DNA of 64,000 nt from DATMER01 sp963741305 (GCA_963741305.1 CAVUHL010000001.1:1-64000); one strand, 5' to 3'. Counted from the stretch's first letter, positions 1-10,430 are shown. Notes: a model not told the origin generated them from the sequence alone. A program made the numbers and translations.

Positions 1-49
1 TCCCGAAACCGGCGGGGTGAAAGAGGAAGGCGGGGTCTGAGATTTGCGC

Positions 50-87
50 TGGGAAAAAAAGAAGGCGGTCCCCATTCAGGGACCGCC
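50..87 (-). terminator. Rho-independent terminator of pal
   Basis: A perfect 9-bp stem (64-72 with 79-87) has a 6-nt loop. Read on the minus strand it is followed by TTC and seven T (A-run 54-60 on plus). It lies about 50 nt past the pal stop. A second perfect 9-bp hairpin (91-99 with 110-118) sits between the gene and this terminator. Confidence 0.8.
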
Positions 88-135
88 GGGCCGCCCGCGG
101 GGAGAAAATCGCGGGCGGGTCCTGCTATTGACAAC

Positions 136-731
136 TCAGCCGTCGTTGCGGCCGGTGACCACCGGATGAGCGCGGCGGTTCTGCTGCCAGCAGGTCTCGT
201 CGGAGTCGCTGCAGACGGGCCGCTCCTCGCCGTAGCTGATGGTGCTCAGGCGGGAAGCGGGAACGCCCAGGGAAACCATGTAGCTCTTGGCCGACTGGGC
301 GCGGCGCTCGCCCAGGGCCAGGTTGTACTCGTTCGTGCCGCGCTCGTCGCAGTGCCCTTCGAGGGTGAGGACGAACTGCGGGTGCTCCTGAAGGAACGGG
401 CGTTCCGGGCGAGCTGCTCGCGGGCCTCGCTCGGCGAGATCGGCCTGGTCGTAGATCGAAGTAGACGTCCCCCAGCAGACCCTGCCGCCGCAGGTACTCG
501 TTGACCGAGTCCAGATCGCCGCTCAGGGGATCGGCTCCGGAGCCGCGCGCATCTCGTCTCGGGCTCAGGCGCGGCGGTGGCCTCCGGTGTCGGAGGACGG
601 TGCCATGGGCGACGGGCCGGTGGAGGCCGGCATGTCCGGCGGCGGTCTTCGGCCTTGTTCCGGCGGCAGCCGGCCGCGACGACGAGGCAAGAGACGATCA
701 GGACGGTCGTAAGGATCGTTCTGGGACGCAT
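136..731 (-). CDS. pal: Pal, peptidoglycan-associated OmpA-family lipoprotein (frame broken)
   Basis: The N-terminus (start at 731) is a lipoprotein signal peptide with lipobox LVVAAGC. The C-terminal part, in another frame, reads EGHCDERGTNEYN, ALGERRA and VPASRLSTISYGEERP, the signature of the OmpA-like peptidoglycan-binding domain of Pal. The reading ends at TGA 136-138. The length from start to stop is not a multiple of three, so at least one indel separates the two halves. Pal anchors the outer membrane to peptidoglycan with the Tol system. No tol genes are in view because the window starts here. A strong terminator follows. Family assignment is firm; whether the break is real or a sequencing error is unknown. 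Confidence 0.8.
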
Positions 732-893
732 GGGGCTTTAAATCCTCCGGATCAAGTGTGCGAGCAGTATAGGCACCCTCCCGGCGGCTCCCATGTACCA
801 GATGGATATATTTCCTCTATATCTTTCGATAGAGGCGTCGCGGCAGGGGCAGGGAGGTATCATCCGCGCGTGCACCCGAGCTCGTGAACGCTC

Positions 894-2606
894 ATGGAAC
901 CGCTGTACTCCCCCCAGAGCCGCGCCGAACGCCTGATCGCCGGCGGCCGCGTGGTCCTCGCGGTCTCCTCGCTGTTCGCCGTCTGGCTCGATCCCTCCGA
1001 GCCCGCGAAGTACGCCGGGATCGCCTACTCGCTGCTGGTCTCCTACGTGGTCTATCGCCCGGCCGATCGCGGTACTGGTCTGGCGCTCCGACGCGCCGTC
1101 GAACCGCCAGCGGCTGGTCACCCACTGCTTCGACCTCGTCTTCTTCTCGCTCTTCATCTACTTCACCGCCGGCCCGGCGAGCCCGTTCACGGCCTACTTC
1201 GTCTTCTCTCTCGTCTGCGCCACCCTGCGCTGGCAGTGGCGGGGGACGCTGTGGACGGCGGTGGCCTCGCTGGCGGCCTTCCTGGGGGTGGGGCTCTATT
1301 TCACGGTGGTGGTGGCCGATCCCGGCCTTTCAGATCTATTCGCTGATCGTCCGCGGGGTCTACCTGGTGGTGACCGCCGTCCTGCTGGGCTACCTGGGAG
1401 CGCACGAGGACCGGACGCGGCGGGACATGGCGCGGGTGGCCGCCTGGCCGCGGGCCGAGCCGCAGCGGATCGAGTCGCTGGTCCGCGCGCTGCTGGAGCA
1501 CGCCGCCCAGGCGCTCGGGGTCCGCCGCGCTGCTGCTGGCCTGGGTCGAGCGGGAGGAGCCCTGGCTCTACATCGCTTCCTGGGAGAGCGGCAGCCTGAC
1601 CTGGAGCCGCCCGTCGCCGGAGCCGTTCGGCGGTCTGGTGGCCGAGCCGCTCGCAGGCTCGAGCTTCCTCTGCCCCGATGCGGCCGACTCCCGGTGCACC
1701 GTGCTCCACAAGTCCGCGGCGGGGCTGGCGCGCTGGCGGGGCATCCCGCTGGATCCCGAGCTGCGGCAGCGCTTCGACATCCGCGCCGTGCTCTCGGTGC
1801 CCATCGCGGCGGAATCGCTGGAGGGGTGGCTCTTCTTCACCGACAAGCGCTCCATGACCTCCGACGACCTGGTGCTCGGCGAGATCGTGGCCGGGGTCAT
1901 GGCAGCCCGGCTCGACCACTTCTATCTCAATCAGCGGCTCCAGGAGTCGGTGGCCACCGAGGAGCGGATCCGCCTCGCGCGCGACCTGCACGACGGCGTG
2001 CTGCAGTCGCTGACCGGCATCGGCCTGCGCCTGGCCGCGGTGCGCGGCCTGCTCGACGAGAACCCGCGGCGGCCCGGGATCGCCTGGAGACGCCTGCAGG
2101 GGCTGATCGCCCGCGAGCAGCGGGACCTGCGCTTCTTCATCCAGGAGCTGAAGCCGCCGCCGCTCGGCCGCCACGGGAGAGGCGTCGAGCCTGGCCGGCA
2201 GCGTCGCCGAGCTGGTGCGCCGGATCGAGATGGAGTGGGGGCTGCGGGCCGAGCTGCGCATCGCAGGGGCTGGACGGCCGATCTCCGAGCCGCTGGCCCG
2301 CGACGTCTATCACGTGGTGCGCGAGGCGCTGGTCAACGCCGTGCGGCACGGCGAGGCTTCGGCCGTGCGGGTGCAGATCGCCCGGGGCGAGGGGGATTCG
2401 CTCGCCATCACCGTCACCGACAACGGCCGCGGCTTCCCTTTCCAGGGCCGCTACTCGCATGGCGACGCTGGCCGAGGCCAACCTCGGGCCGCGGAACCTG
2501 CTGGAGCGGGTCGCCTCGCTCCAGGGCACGCTGGCCATGGAGTCGAGCGCCTGCCGGGGCGCGTCTCGACATCGCCATCCCCCGCTGTCGAGGAGGCGAG
2601 GCCTGA
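894..2606 (+). CDS. Membrane sensor histidine kinase (HisKA_3/GAF type), multiple frame breaks
   Basis: Reading across frames gives about six hydrophobic segments (residues about 15-150), then a GAF-like region, a dimerisation/phosphoacceptor motif RDLHDGVLQSLTG typical of HisKA_3 (NarL-partner) kinases, and an HATPase domain with EALVNAVRHGEA and TDNGRGF. The C-terminus reads ARLDIAIPRCRGGEA. Frame changes are needed near 1070, 1325, 1530, 2190, 2460 and 2560, the densest cluster of indels in the window. The response regulator starts 3 nt after the stop, so the two form an operon. The kinase would autophosphorylate on the RDLHD histidine and pass phosphate to that regulator. The signal is unknown. 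Confidence 0.75.
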
Positions 2607-2608
2607 CG

Positions 2609-3253
2609 ATGCCGATCCGGCTCGTTCTGGCGGACGATCACCCGATCGTGCTCGACGGCCTGGAGCAGCTCTTCCGGCTGGAGCGGGATTTCCTCGTGGT
2701 GGCCCGCTGCCGGGACGGCGAGGAGACCCTGCGGGCCCTGCGTTCCTATCGGCCCGACATCCTCGTCCTGGACATCCGGATGCCGCCGCTGCGACGGTCT
2801 CCAGGTGCTGCGGACGCCTCGCAGGAGGAGAGCCTGCCCACCCGGGTGGTCCTGCTCACGGCGGCGCTCGAGGAGGAGCAGCTCGTCGAGGCCCTGCAAC
2901 TCGGGGTCGGCGGCGTCGTGCTCAAGGAGATGGCGCCGCGGCTGCTGGTGGACGCCGTGCGCGAGGTCCACGCCGGCGGCCGGTGGCTCGACAAGGGCTC
3001 CGCCAACCGCGCCCTCGGACGAGCCTGCTCCGGCGCGACGGCGGAGAGCCGCGAGGCCGCTCCCTCGCTGACTCCTCGCGAGCTGGAGATCGTCCGCATG
3101 GTGGCCCGCGGCCTGCGCAACCGCGCCATCGCCGAGCAGCTCTTCATCAGCGAGGGGACGGTCAAGATCCACCTCCACAACATCTACCAGAAGCTGGAGG
3201 TGAACGGCCGGCTGGAGCTGGCCGTCTACGCCCGTGGCAAGGGGCTGATATAG
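2609..3253 (+). CDS. LuxR/NarL-family response regulator
   Basis: 214 aa in one frame. An N-terminal receiver domain (VLADDHPIVLDGLEQ, phosphoacceptor in ILVLDIRMP) is followed by a C-terminal LuxR-type HTH (LTPRELEIVRMVARGLRNRA, then SEGTVKIHLHNIYQKL). Directly downstream of the kinase gene, as usual for NarL-type pairs. Residues after DIRMPP look out of frame for about 10 codons (a better DGLQVLRT reading exists in the next frame), suggesting two compensating indels. Targets are not identifiable. Confidence 0.85.
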   Translation: MPIRLVLADDHPIVLDGLEQLFRLERDFLVVARCRDGEETLRALRSYRPDILVLDIRMPPLRRSPGAADASQEESLPTRVVLLTAALEEEQLVEALQLGVGGVVLKEMAPRLLVDAVREVHAGGRWLDKGSANRALGRACSGATAESREAAPSLTPRELEIVRMVARGLRNRAIAEQLFISEGTVKIHLHNIYQKLEVNGRLELAVYARGKGLI

Positions 3254-3298
3254 AGGAACTATTGGCGCTCCGAGGGGAGCTTCCATCGGGTCCATCAT

Positions 3299-3559
3299 GT
3301 GGACCTCGATCTCGACGCCTCCACGGCATTTCGCTTTCACTTCGGAGAGCTGACGATGTCGGTGGCTTGGTCCAGCGGATTGACGGTCTGGGACCGTCTC
3401 CACGGCACCCTGCGGCTCGGCATTCCACAGGAGAAGATTACGATCGGTATCCCCGCCTACCGCGATCCCTGCGAGGTGACGATGCCGAAGATCCTCACCA
3501 TGCCTTTCGGCGAACAACGCCCCACCTGGGAGCTGCCCGGGGAGTCTCGAGAGTCCTGA
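3299..3559 (+). CDS. Small hypothetical protein
   Basis: 86 codons from a GTG, in the same frame as the response regulator but after its stop; the frame is open back to that stop. Contains MSVAWSSGLTVWDRLHG and a Pro-rich tail. No family recognised. It fills the gap between the two-component operon and the convergent Cmr operon. It may be real or chance; there is no clear ribosome site at the GTG. Confidence 0.3.
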   Translation: MDLDLDASTAFRFHFGELTMSVAWSSGLTVWDRLHGTLRLGIPQEKITIGIPAYRDPCEVTMPKILTMPFGEQRPTWELPGESRES

Positions 3560-3648
3560 TCCGACTTCAGCCGTCGTGCCCGAGCAACCTCACCGCCAGG
3601 GAACCGAGGCGAGAAGCGTTCGGCAAAGTCACTGCTGTTGGCGGCGGC

Positions 3649-4634
3649 CTACTCCTTCTCCGCCGCCGCCAACAACTCCTTCACCCACTCTCTATCCCGG
3701 TGCTGCTTGCTGCGAAGCGTAGCCCGATCCAGCCTCGCGATCATGGCCGTCGCCGCCCGCTGGCGCTCCGGTCCCTTCAACTGCTGGAGGAGGTTGAGGA
3801 CGATGTTGTCAGCATTGCCAAAATTGAGCCCCTTGATTCGCGGCTCCCAGTTGATTTTCTCGGGCTCGGGTGGCCGAGGTACGCTCATGCGGCCGTAGCC
3901 GGCGGCTGTCTTGGCGCCGATGCCGTCGTTCTGCAGGGCTTCGGTCAGGATTTTCATCGCGGTTTTCGTCCACTCCTTATCCGGACCGGTCACCGCCAAG
4001 AGATAGCGGCCTTTCGCGGTGACGAAGGCGACGGGATTGGGACTGTCCCAGTCCGCGGGCGGGACATCGTCCCCCCGGTAGTATTCCGGATGGTGGACGG
4101 TCATCACGTCGAGATCCAGAGGCAGCGACTCGCCTTCGGGGATCCAGAGCGCGTCGTGGAAGGTTACGTAGCCGCTGCTCTCCTGATCCCCGAACAGGAT
4201 TCGATGCGCGGGGCCGGGCTTGCCTTCCTTGCCGGCCTTCCGCCAAGCCTCCTTATCTTCGAGATGCTTGTGGGCCGCCGCGGCGGCCAGGCCTTTCAGG
4301 GCGGAGCCGGGGATGAAAGGCACGCCATACGTACGGTGGAGGGTGATCGAAGTCTCCAGCACCGATTCCGCTCCGAGGCCCACGGCCATCCGGCCCTGAA
4401 CGGTCGCCTCCGCGGTCTGCGTGCAGGGCTCAAGACGCTGAATTGAATCCCGCCAGCGTTGGAAGTAACGTGAATAGTCGCCGGGCACGCGGATCGTCGC
4501 CCAACTCGAGGATAAGGCTCCTGCCGGCCGGGGCCCTTGTCCTCGACGTTGGGTAGACCTTTCTCCAGCCAGAGCCCGGCGTTCGTGCTGGCGTGCGGTG
4601 AAAGGGATTCCAGCGTTTGCCTGCGGCTACTCAT
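3649..4634 (-). CDS. cmr6: Type III-B RAMP protein Cmr6 (one frame break)
   Basis: The start ATG at 4634 overlaps the expected cmr5 stop (TAATG). The N-terminus, with STNAGLWLEKGLPNVE, is in one frame; the rest, from VPGDYSRYFQRW, is in another, so an indel lies near 4510. The body has the RAMP ferredoxin-like core and glycine-rich loop typical of Cmr6 (ESVLETSITLHRTYGVPFIP then GSALKGLAAAA). Cmr6 caps the Cmr backbone at the 3' end of the crRNA. Last gene of the six-gene operon. About 328 aa after repair, normal for Cmr6. Confidence 0.88.
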
Positions 4635-5021
4635 TATTTGACATCCTCTAATATCCAGGTCGGGAGTTACGTTCCACTCGGAGCGAGCGAGGCGGCCGTA
4701 CCAGCTCACCGAGGCGAGCGTCTCCCGGGTGAGCCAGACGTATTTCGCGAGATCCGCCTCGCGGGCGTGAGTGCATAGGGATTCCATAGCGGTGATCCGG
4801 GAATCGACGCGGCTTAACTGCACCCCGAGATGCTCGAGAAGCTTGTCGAGCGCAGGTTTCTTCCGCGACTTGACGAAGTGGAGCGCCTGGCAGAGGCCGG
4901 CGCTGCGGATCAACGCCGGGAGCTTCTGCGCCATGGCGCCGTAGAGCTCCCGTTCCTTCTTCTCGGTCACAGTTCGGACGTGCTCGTAGGCCACCGAGGC
5001 CCGCTTCTGTTCGAGGGTCAT
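4634..5021 (-). CDS. cmr5: Type III-B small subunit Cmr5
   Basis: About 128 aa, mostly helical: MTLEQKRASVAYEHV, then a KKERELYGAMAQKLPALI segment and WLTRETLASVSWYGRLARSE, the Cmr5 pattern. The start overlaps the cmr4 stop by ATGA. As written the frame runs on into cmr6 without a stop; dropping one base in the last codons restores an ending DVK-TAA that overlaps the cmr6 ATG, as expected for the operon. Cmr5 forms the inner filament of the Cmr complex. Confidence 0.85.
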
Positions 5022-5915
5022 GATGCACCTCCCGCGATGCGGACGAAACAGGTTCCCTGGCCTACGGTCGCTTTGCCGCCGAGTTGGACGAGGCTCTTCG
5101 TCAACTTCGAAACGTGTTGCATCAGCTCGTCGGCCTTGCGTCCGGAACGGCTCGCTGGGACATCCGAGGCCAGAGCGAGGCCCGTGAGTACGCTCTCGGC
5201 CGGTAGGGATTCCTGGTACCAGAGAGCGCCGCGGTCCACCGTCTTCGTCTCATCGTTCAGCCGGATGTGGGCGTTGACTTCCGTGGCGGTGTCGAGCAGC
5301 AGGGACATGATGTCGTCGTGGACGAGGCAGATGCGGGCGGTCAGGCTGGTGCGCCATTCGTTGGCATCCCCCGAGCCCTCGGGGAATAGGACTTTCCCCA
5401 ACGCCTCGGCGAAGTCCTTCAGGGCGGCTTCCTGCGCGGGCTCGGGCTCGAAATCGAGATCCTCGAAGACGACCTTGCCGCCTTTGGAAATCTTGAGCGC
5501 GTCGCCCAGCACGCAGCAGGCTTCCATTTTCGAGGGATTGGCCGGCAGTTGGTCGAGTTTGAATCCCGCCTCGCGGGCGCCGCGGACGAACTTTTGGATC
5601 AGGTAGGGCGAGGTGACCCAGGCGAAGGTGCCGCGGATGCTGCGGACGGGGAGGAGGAGCAGGTGGGCGTCCGAGAATTGAACGGACCCCGCGTGCTCGG
5701 AGGATTCGATCCGTCTCCGGACCGAAGACGTCCTTGGTCAGGGGATCGTCTTTGCCGCTCCTCGCGCGGAGGGCGCCTTTGATGGACGAGCCGGGAATCA
5801 GCGGGATGCCCGTGGGCCGCTCGCGGGCGATCGGCAAGTCGATGGCGCCCACCGATTGTCCGGTGCCCGCGTGCAGGGGCGACATGGCGTGAATCAGGGT
5901 CAGGCAGGTGGTCAT
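5018..5915 (-). CDS. cmr4: Type III-B backbone RNase Cmr4 (one frame break)
   Basis: The N-terminus (start 5915) reads MTTCLTLIHAMSPLHAGTG then IDLPIARERPTGIPLIPG, the canonical Cmr4 opening. The aspartate of IDLPI is residue 26, the position of the catalytic Asp in characterised Cmr4. The rest, from SEHAGSVQFSDAHLLLLPVR, is in the next frame, so an indel lies near 5700. The C-terminus ends KATVGQGTCFVRIAGG. ATGA overlaps with cmr1 upstream and cmr5 downstream. Cmr4 polymerises along the crRNA and cuts target RNA every 6 nt. The active-site residue is present. Confidence 0.9.
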
Positions 5916-7183
5916 TTTTCAAGCTCCGAGAGGTAGAGTTGAATGGGATCGGTATAAACCTGGCTGTCCCTGTTCAAGACGGGGATTTGCCGAGCCAGAT
6001 TTGGATCGAGGGTCGTCTTTACTGGGAAGGATTGCTTCCCGGCCATGAGCTCAGCCGCTGGCACGTCGGACGAAAGAACGAGGGCCGAGGCGTGGAATCC
6101 GTTGCCGTCCGGGATAGGCCGGATGATCAGAGGCGAGGCGAAACGCTCGAAGCCCACCGGCCTCAACTCGAGGGGTTTCATTCCCGGATCGCCCTGGCTG
6201 CCAGGTTCGTGCGGGGAACCTGGATGGAAATGGAAGACGATCGGCATCCCGAACGCCGCCCGGGGGAAACGCTGAACCTGCACGAACGGTTGCTGATGGA
6301 TAGGAGCGGACTTCCTCGTGAGACGGCGGATTTCGTCGGGCTCGGGCCAGCGGCTGCGTCCTGCCGGTTTCCTGGAGCTCTTGGGTGGTTCGTTGCGGCC
6401 GAAACCTGGACCCTGGCGCATCTGTTGGAGAAGACGGAGCCCTGCCTTCCAGGCGTCCAGAGCGGTGTCTCTGCGCTGCTTCTCGACTCGGAACCGGGAA
6501 CCACTGAGTGAGGGAACTCCTGGGATGAGGGGATTGGCGTGGTATTTCTTCAACTCGTCTTTCACAGCGGCGTTCTGATCGCCAACTCGGGCAATGGCGC
6601 CGAAGCCGCGCCGCGTCCGGCCTCCAAGTCCGCCGAAAGTCTCCCAGGCCCAGAGGGCTGCCTCCACGTCGTTGCGATACTCCTCGAGATAGCTGAAGCG
6701 AAGCGTAAAGGCGGCGTTTCCGTAATCGTAAAGACCCCACGGCTGAGCACCCGCCTGCTGATCGTCTCGGCTTGGTTGTAGCGGGAAGGCGCCGTAGGCG
6801 ATCTCGTGCATCCCACGGCAGGGAACCAGGCGCCTTTTGTCGTTGTACTCGTAAACAGCAACGCTCCGAGGCGATTTGAGCTGATCCGCTACGGTCACCT
6901 CCACCCGCGATGCCTGGCTCGTGGTGCCCCAGATTTCCCCTTCGCGTTTCCGCAGCTCCTCGACGGTTTCGCATCCGCTCGGGTTGCAGGCGCGCCACCA
7001 GAAGCGGAGCTGGCCCCGGACGGAGGGGACGCGCACGGGTGTGACGGGATCTCCATGCTTTTCATGGTCCCGGACTCTGACGCCGCCGCCGAATACGTAG
7101 GTGAGGAATCGATAGGATCTATCGTCATCAGTGCGCTGTTTCCGTGCCGTCGATGCCGGCTTTGATGGGGGAGCGGCTCTCAT
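5912..7183 (-). CDS. cmr1: Type III-B RAMP protein Cmr1
   Basis: 423 aa, fully open. The N-terminal block FLTYVFGGGVRVRDHEK and VPSVRGQLRFWWRAC is diagnostic of Cmr1. The middle has FGGLGGRTRRGFGAI, the glycine-rich RAMP loop. I chose the ATG at 7183 because it overlaps the cmr3 stop by ATGA. The frame is open further upstream, but that is a shadow of cmr3. Cmr1 contacts the 3' end of the guide and target in Cmr complexes. Confidence 0.9.
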   Translation of the reverse strand: MRAAPPSKPASTARKQRTDDDRSYRFLTYVFGGGVRVRDHEKHGDPVTPVRVPSVRGQLRFWWRACNPSGCETVEELRKREGEIWGTTSQASRVEVTVADQLKSPRSVAVYEYNDKRRLVPCRGMHEIAYGAFPLQPSRDDQQAGAQPWGLYDYGNAAFTLRFSYLEEYRNDVEAALWAWETFGGLGGRTRRGFGAIARVGDQNAAVKDELKKYHANPLIPGVPSLSGSRFRVEKQRRDTALDAWKAGLRLLQQMRQGPGFGRNEPPKSSRKPAGRSRWPEPDEIRRLTRKSAPIHQQPFVQVQRFPRAAFGMPIVFHFHPGSPHEPGSQGDPGMKPLELRPVGFERFASPLIIRPIPDGNGFHASALVLSSDVPAAELMAGKQSFPVKTTLDPNLARQIPVLNRDSQVYTDPIQLYLSELEK

Positions 7184-8405
7184 CGGGTTTCCTCCCAGGT
7201 TCCGAGGACTGCCAATCCGAAGCCGTCCCGGCGGTCCTGCTCGTCGTCGCTTATGCAGGCGAGCCAGGTGGCCTCGCACCAGGCGAGGCAGGCTCTCGGC
7301 GGTCGCCTTTCAGATCGAGAAAATAGACGCTGCCGGCGGGCGCGAGGCGGCGGGTGGGCTTGGGCCGGCCTTTGGGTTTGCCCTCGCCATTGTCCGCCGC
7401 CAGATCCCAGCCGGAAACGATTTCGGGACGCGGCACGGCGGCGGCGTGGACGGTCGCCTTCACGTTGCCGCCGAGGGGCCAGGCGGCGCCGTTCCAACCG
7501 GGAAGGGCGCCGTGCTCGAAGATCGCGGGCGTCAGGAGGATGAGCCTCGCCCGGCCGGTCTCGACGATCTTCTCGAAGACCTCGGAAGGCATCTGCGGCC
7601 AATCGCGCTCCGCAGGGAACCAGCGGGCCAGGCGCCGCTCGCCTCCCATGGGTGCGATCTGCCGTTGCAGGGCTAGGTTTCTGCCAGCGACGTTGGCATC
7701 CTCGCAACCCACAGAGAGCGCGAAACGGCGAGGAGGGAAGGGGATCTTCTTGTGCTTGCCGTCCTCGATTTCTTTTTGCTCCTCGTGCAGGAAGCGGAGG
7801 CCGGAGGTCTGGAAGAGCATGCCGTCCATGCCCACGCGCTCATCAGGCTGGATGGCGAGATGGACGCGCGTCTCTTTCGGCAGGGATTCGATGCCCAAGG
7901 TTGTGAGTTTCACGTCAGGCTGATCGGCAGGCGCCTTCAGCCACCCCTCGAAGGTCTCCCAATTCCAAAAAGCGGGAGACTCTTTCGGCGGCTTGCCGTA
8001 GGAGTCCGCACCCTGATAGCCGAGCGGAACCAGACCGTGGCCGCTCAGCGAATCCATGGCCTCTCCGGACCTGAGCGGGCGCGGCGCCAAGCGCCTCAGC
8101 ATCGCCTTGCCTTCTTTTTCGAGGAGAACGGCGTCGCGGGGCGCAGGCGCGAGCCACTGCAGGATGGCGTCCTCTCCATTGAGCTCGGCCAGGAGCGGCC
8201 CGCGGACGTGCACTTTCTCTTTCAGCTCCGCGAGATGATGCCTGGGAAGCGTGAAGGCTCCGCCCTCGCTGCCCATGCGGGTCCTCACCACGCCGGCCAG
8301 CATGGAAGGATAGGGGAAGGGCACGGTTAAAAAGTGATTCACCGCCGCCGGACGGCCGTCCCGCGCGATCAGGGGATCGAGGGGCTCGATCAACCAGACG
8401 CTCAT
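7180..8405 (-). CDS. cmr3: Type III-B RAMP protein Cmr3 (one frame break near the C-terminus)
   Basis: Starts MSVWLIEPLDPLIARDGRP, the standard Cmr3 opening. Contains FPYPSMLAGVVRTRMGS and a long insert region. The final 35 residues (CEATWLACISDDEQDRRDGF and GLAVLG) are in a different frame after an indel near 7300, and match the usual Cmr3 C-terminus. The start overlaps the cas10 stop by ATGA; the repaired stop at 7180 overlaps the cmr1 start. About 408 aa. Cmr3 pairs with Cas10 and holds the 5' crRNA tag. Confidence 0.9.
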
Positions 8406-10309
8406 GGTGTCTCCTCGGGCTTGGAGTCTTGGGTCTTGGGTCCTGGGACTTGGGGAGGCTCGATCTCCTCTCCCGCTTCGTCCGCCGCCTGCGCGAGGAG
8501 GCGGGCCACGATGAGGCGGTCGGCGACCTGGCGTACCTCCAGGCTTCGAATGTCCCCGATCAGGCGATCCAGGATCTCCTGGTGAATCGCTTTCTCTTCT
8601 CCGTGTTGAGGCTGCTTGCGGCGCAGGATGCGTTCCGCTTCCTTCTTTACCAGCTCTTCGAGGTTCTTTTTTTCCGCTTCCTCCGCTCTCTCCAGCAGCC
8701 TTACCAGCTCCCGCAGATCGTAGGCAGCCCCATCGGGCACCCAGTCCTTCTGGTGCATTCGCGCGTAATCGTCCAGCCGCTGGTCGAGCGTGCCCCAGAT
8801 TCCGGTCACCTCCACGGGCGGGCCGGACCGCTTGTCCACGATCACCGCCAGGGAATTCCGCTTCTCTTTGGCAAGCTTCTCGGCCTTCCGCGCCAGGTTG
8901 AGGGCGCCTCGCAGCGGGTCCATGAAGTGGGAGATGCCGATGCCGGCGGAGAGGGTGGGCGAAATGACCTCGTCCGTCTCCTTGTCTTTGCCGACAGGAA
9001 AGCCGGCGAGCCTCGATTTGAAGTCCTTTGCCAGCTCCCGCGCGCAGGCCACGGCGCGGTGGAGAGGCACGAAGGCGAGCACGTCGTCGCCGCCCGCATA
9101 GATCAGCTCGCCTCCGTGATCTCTTTCCACGGTGGTGCGGACGCCCTGGGCGAATTCGTCGAGGGCGCGGGAGAGCTCTTGATGCGCCTCGAAGGTCGTC
9201 TGAAGCTGGATGGCGTTCCCCATGTGGTCGCCGTCCGCCACGAGGATGGCGTAGTAGGGGAGGGGCGTGGGGACTTCGAGCTTTTTCAGGACCTTGGCGA
9301 GGGCGGCGCGGCTTTCCCGCAGACCCGCCTCCCGCCGTTTGACGTCGAGCACGTCCTCGAAGAGATCGGGCAGGCGATTCTCGAAGAGAAGGCTGCCGTC
9401 GTAGCGTTTGAAGATGGAGTCCTTCTCCGTCCATCCTTCTGGCTGATAGATCTCCTGCTCCTTCAGCAGGACGCCTCCTTCGGCGAGCTTGGAAAGATAC
9501 TTGTTCCAGGCCGTCTCGAGATCGGGGTCCTGATTGCCGCGCGCCCTGCGGATCAGCGGCCAGGCTGCGAGGTGGCCGGTGCTGAGAAAGCGATGGGCAT
9601 AGGGGGTGTTCTTCCGCACTCCGTGGCGTTTGAGCAGTCCCACACCGCAAAGCCTCTCGGTCGGTCCTACACCGTAGCGCGTACGCACCTGTTCCGGCGT
9701 GGGGCCGCCATCCTTTCCAACGCTGTCGAATAGATCCTCGTGGAGGACGGATTCCCGTTCGCCGTCGAGAGAGGATTTCGGGACCTCGGCGCCCCAGCCG
9801 ACCTTGCTCCATAGCCTCGTGTTCTTTCGGGCTGCGAGCAGGGACTCGGCGTCCGAGCGTGCCTTGGTATAGCCGCTCTCTCCGTGCTCGGGGGCGCTGA
9901 CCCAGGCGAATTCGATCAGGTCGTCCACCTGGGCTTCGGCCGTTGGGCGCTCGAAATGGCGAGAATCGACCTTCCCGAAAGCCTCGTCCCGGAGATCCTT
10001 CAGGCGAGCTCTCATTCCTCGCTCGCCCAGCTCTGCCACGGCTGCGGCGGTCTTCCCTTCCGGGACCCGGGCCACGATCTTGTTGGCGATGGAAGCCTGG
10101 CTGCCGGGCGCCAGTTGACCGGCCTTCGTAGGTGGGATTCCGGGGAAGACGAGAGCGTCGAGACCGCCGCACGCCTCCGCCATGGCCTTGGCCGTGGCCT
10201 TCGAGAGCTCGCTCAGCAGCCAGGAGCCGAACCAGAGATCGCGGCTCCGGCGGGCCGAGGCGATGAAGTCCTGAATCGGACCGAGGGTGACGATCAGCAA
10301 CTCAGCCAT
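8402..10309 (-). CDS. cas10: Type III-B large subunit Cas10/Cmr2, HD-less, with GGDD palm
   Basis: 635 aa from the ATG at 10309. The protein starts directly with the first palm region (LGPIQDFIASARRSRDLWFG), so the roughly 150-200 aa N-terminal HD nuclease domain of many Cmr2 proteins is absent. DGDHMG (about residue 359) and YAGGDDVLAF (GGDD about 406-409) form the cyclase palm that makes cyclic oligoadenylates on target RNA binding. A charged helical C-terminus follows. First gene of the operon. The open frame extends upstream to 10579, but those residues look non-coding. With no HD domain, immunity should rest on Cmr4 RNase and cOA signalling. Confidence 0.92.
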   Translation of the reverse strand: MAELLIVTLGPIQDFIASARRSRDLWFGSWLLSELSKATAKAMAEACGGLDALVFPGIPPTKAGQLAPGSQASIANKIVARVPEGKTAAAVAELGERGMRARLKDLRDEAFGKVDSRHFERPTAEAQVDDLIEFAWVSAPEHGESGYTKARSDAESLLAARKNTRLWSKVGWGAEVPKSSLDGERESVLHEDLFDSVGKDGGPTPEQVRTRYGVGPTERLCGVGLLKRHGVRKNTPYAHRFLSTGHLAAWPLIRRARGNQDPDLETAWNKYLSKLAEGGVLLKEQEIYQPEGWTEKDSIFKRYDGSLLFENRLPDLFEDVLDVKRREAGLRESRAALAKVLKKLEVPTPLPYYAILVADGDHMGNAIQLQTTFEAHQELSRALDEFAQGVRTTVERDHGGELIYAGGDDVLAFVPLHRAVACARELAKDFKSRLAGFPVGKDKETDEVISPTLSAGIGISHFMDPLRGALNLARKAEKLAKEKRNSLAVIVDKRSGPPVEVTGIWGTLDQRLDDYARMHQKDWVPDGAAYDLRELVRLLERAEEAEKKNLEELVKKEAERILRRKQPQHGEEKAIHQEILDRLIGDIRSLEVRQVADRLIVARLLAQAADEAGEEIEPPQVPGPKTQDSKPEETP

Positions 10310-10393
10310 GGGCACGGTCTCGCAGATGGATGGGCACAGCGCCTCCTTCCCTCCCTGACTCCCGCGGGCCACAGCGGCCTCGGGATTGGGCTC

Positions 10394-10430
10394 TGTCTCT
10401 TGAGACACCGAGCGGAGAAAAAGGGTAAGA
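10394..10430 (-). promoter_or_regulatory. Box shared by the cas10 upstream region and two CRISPR leaders
   Basis: A block of about 37 nt (plus strand GAGACACCGAGCGGAGAA then AAAGGGTAAGA), 85 nt before the cas10 start. It recurs nearly exactly at 12031-12070 and 15613-15653, between the cas2 3' ends and the array 1 and array 2 leaders. This suggests a common regulatory or processing element for effector genes and arrays. Function is inferred only from its placement. Confidence 0.5.

Noticed and set aside
7251..10172. Very long minus-strand open frame across cmr3 and cas10
   Set aside because: Only its last part from 8405 is cmr3; the upstream part is an Arg/Pro-rich shadow of cas10 in another frame.
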